From positions 2,067,703 to 2,106,550 of the forward strand of contig NZ_LIGI01000001.1 in the NCBI RefSeq assembly GCF_001273955.1: DNA of 38,848 bases, in the 5' to 3' direction. The stretch's first letter is position 1, and each line of letters begins with the position of its first letter. The notes beneath the pieces were generated by a model. That model had not been told where the DNA came from, ran no database searches, and saw nothing but the letters and a program-made list of their open reading frames with translations. The stretch is from Bacillus sp. FJAT-27245 (GTDB lineage Bacteria > Bacillota > Bacilli > Bacillales > Cytobacillaceae). Below are positions 32,966 through 38,848 of this stretch, piece by piece. Both the position numbers and the translations under genes were made by a program.

Positions 32966-34129
32966 ATGGAACAACAATCCTTGAACCAAGAACTTATTCT
33001 TGCCAGTGAACAGGGTAATGTAGGGGCAGTCAATCAGCTTTTAAAAGATGGTGCTAGCGTCGAATATAAAGATGCTGACGGCCGTACGGCACTAATGGCA
33101 GCGACACAAAAAAATCAAATCGAGATCGCTAAGGTGCTGTTAGATGCTGGAAGTGATGTGAACACGAGAGACATTACTCTATTGACACCATTTATTTGTT
33201 CTGGTGCAAACGGTTTTCACGAAATTTTAACCCTGATGTTGGACTACGGAGCTGATCTTAAGAGTGTGAATAGGTTCGGGGGGACAGCTTTACTGCCTTC
33301 GAGTGAAAAAGGATACCTAAAAACAGTTCAACGATGTTTAGACGCCGGAATTCCGGTCAACCACGCCAATGATTTAGGATGGTCTGCGTTACTGGAAGCG
33401 GTTATTTTAGGAAATGGCGGACGCTTGTATTCCGACCTAATTGGATTGCTAGTAGAAGCAGGAGCGGATGTTAACTTGCCAGACCGGGACGGGAAGTCTT
33501 CGCTACAGCATGCAATTGAACTAAAGCAAGAGAAGGTCGTGCAAATTTTAAAAAAAGAATTTGTTGAAGACAATGAAACAATCAAGCAGGCAAAAACGTT
33601 GGCACATGCTGATCAATATGAGGAAGCCATCGGGTTAATCAATCAAGCTCTTGAAAGTGATCCGGAAAACCTTGATTTACTTTACTATAAAGGCCATTTC
33701 CTCCAGGAATTAAAGAGATATGAAGAAGCGCTGGAACAGTATCAAAAGGCATTGGCCATCGATTCGAATGACCTGGATTTCTATTTTTACACAGCCAATT
33801 GCCTGCGTTTAATGAAAAAGCCCGAGGAAGCTTTGGCAGAATACGATAAAGCGGTTGCTTTAGATCCGAATGAAACATTCTATTTATATCATAAATCAAA
33901 CTATTTAAGAGAGCTTGGAAGACATGAGGAGGCTGTACGGGCAATGAATCAATTATTGGAATTGCAGCCAAACCGTTATGATTTCTCATTCCATAAAGCT
34001 AATAGCTTGAGATCTTTAGGAAGGCATGAAGAAGCGGTCGAGGCCATTGAGAATGCAATAAAAAATGACCCAACCAATCCTTTATATCATACTCATAAGC
34101 AAAAATCGCTGGAGTTACTGGGGAAATAA
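32966..34129 (+). CDS. Ankyrin-repeat plus TPR protein
   Basis: 387 residues; ATG 32966 after AAAGGAGAG. Residues about 8-200 hold five or six ankyrin repeats ('DGRTALMAATQKNQIEIAKV', 'LLDAGSDVNTRD', 'LLVEAGADVNLPDRDGKSSL'). Residues about 212-385 hold five TPR units ('EEALEQYQKALAIDSNDLDF', 'EEALAEYDKAVALDPNETFY', 'EEAVEAIENAIKNDPTNPLY'). No signal peptide or enzyme motif: a cytoplasmic protein-binding scaffold. The two repeat types in one chain are unusual. Placed between the permease and carbamate-kinase genes, it may assemble or regulate the AllFGH complex or the permease; that is inference. Confidence 0.85.
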   Translation: MEQQSLNQELILASEQGNVGAVNQLLKDGASVEYKDADGRTALMAATQKNQIEIAKVLLDAGSDVNTRDITLLTPFICSGANGFHEILTLMLDYGADLKSVNRFGGTALLPSSEKGYLKTVQRCLDAGIPVNHANDLGWSALLEAVILGNGGRLYSDLIGLLVEAGADVNLPDRDGKSSLQHAIELKQEKVVQILKKEFVEDNETIKQAKTLAHADQYEEAIGLINQALESDPENLDLLYYKGHFLQELKRYEEALEQYQKALAIDSNDLDFYFYTANCLRLMKKPEEALAEYDKAVALDPNETFYLYHKSNYLRELGRHEEAVRAMNQLLELQPNRYDFSFHKANSLRSLGRHEEAVEAIENAIKNDPTNPLYHTHKQKSLELLGK

Positions 34130-34165
34130 AGCCTGGAAACAACGGATTAACTAGGAGGTTCAAAA

Positions 34166-35116
34166 GTGGGGAAAGTAGCTATTGTTGCTATCGGGGGCAA
34201 CTCATTAGTAAAGGAAAATGGCCGTGATTCCGTTCATGATCAATATGAAGCCGTAGTTGAAACGGCAGCCAATATCGCCGATTTGGTGGAGCAAGGCTAT
34301 AATGTTGTCGTTACACACGGGAACGGGCCACAAGTAGGTTTTGGGCTAAGAAGGTCTGAAATTGCCAATGAGGTTGCTGGCATGCCTGAAGTTCCGTTAG
34401 TGAACTGTGGCGCTGATACCCAAGGGGGGATTGGCTATCAAATCCAACAAGCTTTAACAAATGAATTTGCCCAAAGAGGTATTAAGAAGAATGTTGCCAC
34501 AATTGTTACCCAAGTTGAAGTGAGCAAGGAAGACCCCAATTTTAAAAATCCAACGAAGCCTGTTGGTTCATTCTTTACCCTAGCGCCAACTGAAGAAATG
34601 AAAAAGAATCATCCGGATTGGCTATTCGTAGAAGATTCCGGCCGTGGCTACAGGCGTGTTGTGCCTTCACCAAAGCCGATGGATATTGTTGAAAAAGAAG
34701 CCATCAAAACCTTGATTCAAGCTGGCTTTGTCGTAATTGCTGTCGGTGGCGGCGGAATCCCGGTCATTAAAACAGATCAAGGCACGTATCAAGGAATCGA
34801 CGCAGTCATTGATAAAGATCTTGCAACCAGTCTATTAGCTGAACAAATCCATGCAGAAACTTTAATTATTACTACTGGAGTTTCCAGGGTATGTATTAAT
34901 TTTGGCAAACCAAATCAATTCGCACTTGAAAAGATAACTGTGGAAGAAACAAAACAATATGTTGCGGACGGCCACTTCCCGGCAGGAAGCATGCTGCCAA
35001 AAATAGAAGCAAGTTTAAGGTTCTTAGAGAAAGATGGGGTTAGAGTCATTATTACAAATCCTGAAAGCTTAAAAGATGCGATTAATGAGAAAGCCGGTAC
35101 TCATATCATTAAGTGA
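34166..35116 (+). CDS. arcC: Carbamate kinase
   Basis: 316 residues from GTG 34166, with TAGGAGGT 6 nt upstream. Family motifs: 'AIVAIGGNSLVKENG' at the start, 'VVVTHGNGPQVGFGLRRSEI' (about 46-65), 'CGADTQGGIGYQIQQAL', 'DSGRGYRRVVPSPKP' (about 169-183), 'VIAVGGGGIPVI' (about 191-202), 'GIDAVIDKDLATSLLA' and 'GSMLPKIEASLRFL'. It makes ATP and carbamate from carbamoyl phosphate and ADP. No arginine-deiminase genes are near; its donor here is the carbamoyl phosphate released by AllFGH, as in the E. coli allantoin pathway (AllK). Confidence 0.95.
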   Translation: MGKVAIVAIGGNSLVKENGRDSVHDQYEAVVETAANIADLVEQGYNVVVTHGNGPQVGFGLRRSEIANEVAGMPEVPLVNCGADTQGGIGYQIQQALTNEFAQRGIKKNVATIVTQVEVSKEDPNFKNPTKPVGSFFTLAPTEEMKKNHPDWLFVEDSGRGYRRVVPSPKPMDIVEKEAIKTLIQAGFVVIAVGGGGIPVIKTDQGTYQGIDAVIDKDLATSLLAEQIHAETLIITTGVSRVCINFGKPNQFALEKITVEETKQYVADGHFPAGSMLPKIEASLRFLEKDGVRVIITNPESLKDAINEKAGTHIIK

Positions 35117-35330
35117 TAGGTGGATGTTTGTCCGTGGCTTATTATAAAAAAAAGTCGTAGTTGTTCTATTTCACAACTACGACTTTTTTATTTTCCTCCT
35201 CTAGTAGGGTGGATTCATATTATTTAGAAGCATTAAAGTTCCTTCGATGAGAGTAGAATGAAAAGTTTAATCCCATGTTTGTTCATTGCAGGATTTTCAA
35301 AGTTTGGATTTATTGAAAGGAATCTATTTT
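35114..35330 (+). repeat. Right copy of the direct repeat flanking the oxamate island
   Basis: Same block order as 25133-25325: GATGTTTGTCCGTGGCTTAT, the GTCGTAGTTGT hairpin, ATTTTCCTCCTCTAG, TTCCTTCGATGA, TTTGTTC and TTGCAGGATT. Identity looks like about 70% overall and higher in the hairpin. Confidence 0.7.
35148..35192. terminator. Terminator after carbamate kinase
   Basis: 17-bp perfect stem AAAAAAGTCGTAGTTGT / ACAACTACGACTTTTTT, loop TCTATTTC, then ATTTT; 31 nt after the stop. Confidence 0.9.
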
Positions 35331-35860
35331 CTAAATTAGTTTCCCAATGTTGCGCATCTCAAATCTGGAAAAAAGATTGACTACTTATGGTCAACAATTT
35401 TAGGAATAACAAGGGCTCTTTAAAGAACCTTCTTTTGTACTCTAACTAAAGGTTTTTGAAAATGATGAAAGAGTATACCCAGGGTTAATTAATAGCCTTC
35501 GACTAACCTCAGAAATTCCGACGAAAAAACGCTAATTGGCTCTCACGGCAAAAGGTAAAGCTTCAAAGCAACTTTAGGCATAATCTAAAAAATCTTAATC
35601 AGTAAATTACTATTTAAAACAGCTGATTTGTTCAAATTTATACTCGTACTTAGTAAAGAACTTTTTAAAGTTAGGAGTTTCTAATCTATCCACCGAAAAA
35701 AGGATTTTTATATGTCATGTTAATATTAATAAACGGTCAAATACAGATAAAGTCGTATATATTTCCCAACAAACAAGCAGCTAATTTTTTCGTTTTGGGA
35801 ATATATACCTATTGTTGACCTATCGATGGTACTGTTATTGTAAAAATATGGATAGTTTAA
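35331..35860. other. Intergenic stretch with a long inverted repeat
   Basis: AT-rich with no supported ORF. An inverted repeat GTATATATTTCCCAA (35755-35769) / TTGGGAATATATAC (35795-35808, one bulge) encloses 25 nt and lies just before the protein-family remnant at 35861. TCTTTAAAGA-type short palindromes are near 35414. Confidence 0.45.
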
Positions 35861-36016
35861 GGGTCTTATCACGAAGCGTATGCTAACTACACTCATATGA
35901 CTACTGCTTGGTCAACATCTTATTCACTAAACTATCCATTATCAGGTGGAATTTCTTTCTCTAATACAACAAAATACCAGGCAGCTCCTAGGGCAGCAAT
36001 TCCTTGGTTAAAATAA
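35861..36016 (+). pseudogene. C-terminal remnant of the secreted-protein family of 3773 and 36082
   Basis: After TAA 35858-35860 the frame reads 'GSYHEAYANYTHMTTAWSTS', 'YSLNYPLSGGISFSNTTKY' and ends 'AAIPWLK' at TAA 36016. 'AYANYTH' corresponds to 'VYGHYTH' near the end of the 3773 protein, followed in both by a Ser/Gly/Leu-rich beta tail. No start or signal peptide is present, so only about the last 50 residues survive. A GACTTAGAA / TTCTAAGTC hairpin follows at 36025-36056. Confidence 0.55.
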
Positions 36017-36024
36017 TTACAAAA

Positions 36025-36060
36025 GACTTAGAAGTAATATTTTTTCGTTCTAAGTCATTT
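36025..36060 (+). terminator. Weak terminator-like hairpin
   Basis: 9-bp stem GACTTAGAA / TTCTAAGTC, loop GTAATATTTTTTCG, followed only by ATTTCC. It sits between the remnant and the intact lipoprotein gene. Confidence 0.4.
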
Positions 36061-36081
36061 CCTTAAGAAAGGGAAGACAAT

Positions 36082-37119
36082 ATGTTTAAGATTAGATTTT
36101 CCTTGATAATGGTTTTTCTCTTATTAGTAAGTTGTGATAAGAATTCCTTAACGCATGTGATTCAAAAAGAAGAATCTGATCTCAAATTGGGTTTTACATC
36201 CACGGAAATTAAAACAATAAAGAATAATTTGGATAAGCCTATTGAGATTGAGGTTTTGAATCCTTATAGCAAGAATAAAAACCTTAAAAATAGGGAACTT
36301 TTACAATTCATTGAACTTGGACTTAATAAAACAATAATCCAACATCTTACTGAAAAAGAATATGAATTCTTTTCTCAAAAAAAAGTTGAACCCGTCGAAA
36401 CAATAACCCAATATTACAAGATAATTGAGAAAGAAGATGGAAACTGGGCTTTATACTCGGGAACAAAAGAAGAATTTCAAAAAGAAAATAACTTTTACGC
36501 TAAAAATGGTTTTATTGATGAAAATTGCAGTCCAAAAGAACTTATTTGTGTTAACTCTACTATTAATCAAAAAAACAACGGAACACCATGGTTATATCTT
36601 ACAACCTCTGTTGCTAAATTATTGGACAGCAACACCTATGCAGTTATTAGTTCTTTTCAGTGGTTAGTGGAACCTGATGAGCGTTTTAAGGATTACCTAG
36701 GACTTACCTTAAGCAGTGATAAAGCAGTTATTGACTATGATTCTATTTTTGGCAAATATGAACGTGTAGAATATAAAAATAAAAAGTACCAAGGCTCTTT
36801 TATGGATTGGATAAATCAGGCTCACCAATCATCTAGCTTTGGTTACTCAATACCAATCAATATTGGGAATGACTATCATCATACAAATAATCGTTCCTAT
36901 TTGGATTTCGGATACAGCTATGCAGAAGTGTATTTTAACTCAAAGGAACATTCCTTCTTTGACGTGAATACTTCGTATGTTCATACCTTAAAAGACCCTA
37001 AAGATGTCGGAGTAATTATAAAAAATGAAACTATAAAACTTGGATCGGATTTATTGCCTCAACTCATTTCTTCCCCTTCAACAATGAGAATTTATGAAAA
37101 AGTCCCTCCGGTTAGATGA
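36082..37119 (+). CDS. Lipoprotein, intact paralogue of the TAG-broken secreted protein
   Basis: 345 residues; ATG 36082 after AAAGGGAAG. Residues 1-18 are a lipoprotein signal with lipobox 'LVSC' (Cys18). 'LKLGFTSTEIKTIKNNLDKP' (about 35-54) and 'LLQFIELGLNKTIIQHLTEK' repeat the 'GFTxxEL..LK' units of the protein at 3773. 'TPWLYLTTSVAKLLDSNTYA' and 'SSFQWLVEPD' align with 'TSWMQLLTTVSTVS' and 'NSFNWWTEPV' there. The C-terminal half has a His/Tyr-rich stretch ('GNDYHHTNNRSYLDFGYSYA'). Function unknown: an exported, membrane-anchored protein. AT-rich like its relatives. Confidence 0.8.
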   Translation: MFKIRFSLIMVFLLLVSCDKNSLTHVIQKEESDLKLGFTSTEIKTIKNNLDKPIEIEVLNPYSKNKNLKNRELLQFIELGLNKTIIQHLTEKEYEFFSQKKVEPVETITQYYKIIEKEDGNWALYSGTKEEFQKENNFYAKNGFIDENCSPKELICVNSTINQKNNGTPWLYLTTSVAKLLDSNTYAVISSFQWLVEPDERFKDYLGLTLSSDKAVIDYDSIFGKYERVEYKNKKYQGSFMDWINQAHQSSSFGYSIPINIGNDYHHTNNRSYLDFGYSYAEVYFNSKEHSFFDVNTSYVHTLKDPKDVGVIIKNETIKLGSDLLPQLISSPSTMRIYEKVPPVR

Positions 37120-37241
37120 TAGTAAAATCATGTTGAAAAACATAATTGCAGTGCAAGCTTTAAAATGAGGATATATCAACTTATAACCAGTGAACCCATG
37201 CAGAGAAACTCACTTGCATCTGACAGTCCAAGTTGCCATCT

Positions 37242-37274
37242 AAAAATGCCCGTATCATTACGCGGCATTTTTTT
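37242..37274 (+). terminator. Intrinsic terminator
   Basis: 9-bp stem AAAAATGCC / GGCATTTTT with inner C-G pairs, then TTTTTTT; it isolates the ECF operon from upstream genes. Confidence 0.85.
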
Positions 37275-37347
37275 GTGGTCGCCATCCGGCCAATACTTTG
37301 TTCCCTGTGGACTAACGGTATTTCTTTTGACAATATTTCTCTATAAT

Positions 37348-37373
37348 TGAAACAAATAACGATTTGATTCGAC
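37348..37373 (+). promoter_or_regulatory. ECF-type autoregulatory promoter
   Basis: Exact TGAAAC (37348-37353), 16-nt spacer, CGAC (37370-37373), 23 nt before the sigma start. This is the canonical Bacillus ECF (SigW/X/M-like) layout. Confidence 0.75.
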
Positions 37374-37396
37374 TTGTTCTATAAAGGGGGGAGTTG

Positions 37397-37939
37397 GTGG
37401 GGACGCAATTGGATATTGAAACCTTGTTTAGGGACTACCATCGGGATATATACCAGTTTTGTTTGTATTTTACGCATTCCGTCCAGGACGCTGAGGATAT
37501 AACGCAGGAAACGTTCATTAAAGCGATTAAGAATGTACGGACGCTGACGAATCCGGACCGGGGGAAATACTGGCTATTGGCAATCGCGAGGAACACAGCC
37601 ATTGACCATTTACGAAAAAGAAAAATGAAGGAGCTTCTGCCTGATTTCTTTGAAAAAATCATCTCGGGCGAAAAATCATTGGACGACCATATCCTTCGCA
37701 AGGAAGAGTGGGAAGAGGTTCACCATGCCTTATTAAAAATGAAGCCACATTACCGGGCGATCATGATATTACGGGGAATCCAGGAACTAACGGTAAGTGA
37801 AACCGCGGAAATACTGCAAATCACAGAATTGAAGGTGCGTGTCGATTTCCATCGGGCCGTCAAGATTTTGAAAAAAGAAATGCAGGACAGGGAGAGGAAG
37901 GTGGTTACGGATGAATACAAACGACGAATTGACTCGTGA
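37397..37939 (+). CDS. ECF-type RNA polymerase sigma factor
   Basis: 180 residues from GTG 37397; the TTG one codon upstream touches the ribosome site AAAGGGGGGAG. Region 2: 'LFRDYHRDIYQFCLYFTHSV', 'DAEDITQETFIKAIKNV' and 'KYWLLAIARNTAIDHLRK' (about 10-75). Region 4: 'MKPHYRAIMILRGIQELTVS' with HTH 'TAEILQITELKVRVDFHRAV' (about 115-160). A textbook ECF promoter precedes it. The next gene overlaps its end by 29 nt and encodes a one-pass membrane protein, the probable anti-sigma factor. The sensed signal is unknown. Confidence 0.92.
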   Translation: MGTQLDIETLFRDYHRDIYQFCLYFTHSVQDAEDITQETFIKAIKNVRTLTNPDRGKYWLLAIARNTAIDHLRKRKMKELLPDFFEKIISGEKSLDDHILRKEEWEEVHHALLKMKPHYRAIMILRGIQELTVSETAEILQITELKVRVDFHRAVKILKKEMQDRERKVVTDEYKRRIDS

Positions 37940-38848
37940 AGTAAAACAATTGCTGAGCCCAATAAAAAATCATCCTTCACGGGAACCACGGCAGCAATTT
38001 GTCAATGAATTGCAGCAAAAAATCCGGGAAGCCCAATCCACTAACAAGAAGCGATTCAACCTAATGCCGCTTGCAGCAGTTTGTGTCGCCGCTTTGCTTT
38101 TCACAATAGTCGTTCTTTCCAATAAAGATGCACTTGATTTAGAGCTTGCGGGGGAAACGGAGAAACCGTTTGCCATCAATGAGGAATCCACCTTAACTCT
38201 ACTGCGGACAATTGAGTACGGGGACGGCGAAGGCAAGGCTGGCTTAAAGTTTATGGGCGAAAACGAAACATTGCCCGTCACAGTAACCAGCTTTGATGTA
38301 GAAGACGGGACATATTATTTACTGGATGAAGCGAAGAGGCAAGTCCTCATTGCCGGGAAAAACGGCAAGACAAGCTCGTTTCCTATAAAGGGAAACAACC
38401 AAATGGAAGGCACCCTAAAAGATATCCTTGTAACACCAGATAAACAAATTTACATCTTGAACACCTGGGATCCGTTCGTTGTGTATCAATATACGGAGGA
38501 TGGCAAGCTCGTTAAAACCCATGAAATAAAGGCGGACCTGTTCCATCCGGGTGAGCTCATTTTTGTTAAAAATATCGGGGTTTTGGCTACCCAGAGCCAG
38601 GAACGCTTCTACAACATTGAAACCGGAGAAATGGTGGAAGGAAACGAACTACCCTATCAGCTCACTACCACGAACCGGAAAGAGGTAATGCTAACAATAA
38701 ATGAGGATGGGAATCAGACGCAGCTGACTATTCCATATTTAGAAGGGAAAGGCATAAGCGCGGTGGAATCGGTTCGGGAAGGCCAAATCATCTTTACAAA
38801 AACTGAACAGCCAGCGGTCTATAAATCCCTTTCTGAAACCCATGTTTT
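37911..38848 (+). CDS. Putative membrane anti-sigma factor (partial, runs off the window)
   Basis: 312 residues to the window edge with no stop; ATG 37911 after AGGAAGGTGG, overlapping the sigma gene. Residues 1-47 are a cytoplasmic helical part ('SREPRQQFVNELQQKIREAQ'), where sigma binding is expected; no Zn-binding HxxxCxxC motif is seen. Residues about 52-69 are one membrane helix ('LMPLAAVCVAALLFTIVVL'). The outside part from 70 on is beta-rich with repeated 'DGTYYLLDEAKRQVLIAGK' and 'DKQIYILNTWDPFVVYQYTE' units that look like propeller blades. Operon position and topology support an anti-sigma sensor role; the C-terminus is missing. Confidence 0.75.
   Translation, partial: MNTNDELTREVKQLLSPIKNHPSREPRQQFVNELQQKIREAQSTNKKRFNLMPLAAVCVAALLFTIVVLSNKDALDLELAGETEKPFAINEESTLTLLRTIEYGDGEGKAGLKFMGENETLPVTVTSFDVEDGTYYLLDEAKRQVLIAGKNGKTSSFPIKGNNQMEGTLKDILVTPDKQIYILNTWDPFVVYQYTEDGKLVKTHEIKADLFHPGELIFVKNIGVLATQSQERFYNIETGEMVEGNELPYQLTTTNRKEVMLTINEDGNQTQLTIPYLEGKGISAVESVREGQIIFTKTEQPAVYKSLSETHV

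Noticed and set aside
37330-37346. TTGACA followed by TATAAT upstream of the last sigma gene
   Set aside because: The two hexamers are only 9 nt apart, too close for a SigA promoter; the ECF-type promoter next to it fits much better.
1-38848. CRISPR array, tRNA, rRNA, prophage or known riboswitch
   Set aside because: No regularly spaced repeats, cloverleaf-like segments, rRNA blocks, phage structural genes or recognisable riboswitch cores were seen in reading the window.

Overview
The window looks like chromosomal DNA of a spore-forming Bacillaceae bacterium (Bacillus/Neobacillus/Mesobacillus-like; genus not determinable by eye). Support: strong AGGAGG-type ribosome sites, GTG/TTG starts, a CotD-type spore coat gene, a gamma-SASP-like gene, ECF sigma operons, TelA/XpaC-type genes and low-GC intergenic DNA full of intrinsic terminators. 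Base composition is patchy: the acyl-CoA synthetase gene (6089-7741) is visibly GC-rich, while 3.7-5.0, 8.2-12.6 and 35.3-37.1 kb are AT-rich, like accessory DNA.

Layout. 1-992 (-): N-terminal membrane half of a sensor histidine kinase, cut by the window edge. 1273-5704: cotD-like gene, a fusion of an HTH with a hygromycin-phosphotransferase-like kinase, a GNAT enzyme, a secreted-protein gene broken by an in-frame TAG, a tiny membrane protein, and a general-stress flavin-fold protein. 6089-7741: YngI-like acyl-CoA synthetase. 8174-12598: zinc-ribbon membrane protein, a three-gene ECF sigma / PadR-like / HAAS-SEDS operon with its own ECF-type promoter, a TraX-family protein and a lipoprotein; three related intergenic repeats sit among these. 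12795-14507 (-): two-gene operon for a HEAT-like secreted protein and a secreted permuted NlpC/P60-like protein.

14706-23134 is the most unusual stretch: a small membrane protein, a solitary right end of a TnpB element, a non-canonical FtsZ/tubulin-like GTPase with intact nucleotide and T7 loops, then an operon of XpaC-like membrane protein, surface substrate-binding/VWA protein and TelA. After an M20 peptidase remnant comes a TRIC-channel gene broken twice: a 1-nt frameshift and the insertion of a tnpB element whose two ends can be placed to the base by re-joining the host reading frame.

23296-24751 (-) holds a gamma-SASP-like gene, a lipoprotein and an AAC(6')-like acetyltransferase. 25432-35116 is a catabolic island: a divergent PucR-type regulator facing allH-allF-allG (oxamate carbamoyltransferase), an NCS2-type permease, an ankyrin/TPR protein and carbamate kinase. 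Together they should import a purine-derived ureide, phosphorolyse oxalurate to oxamate plus carbamoyl phosphate, and harvest ATP. Imperfect direct repeats of about 200 bp bracket this island. 35861-37119 has a C-terminal remnant and an intact lipoprotein of the same family as the TAG-broken gene at 3773. The window ends in an ECF sigma / anti-sigma operon (37397 to the edge) with a clear ECF autoregulatory promoter.

All calls are from reading the sequence and from knowledge of the families; no searches were run.
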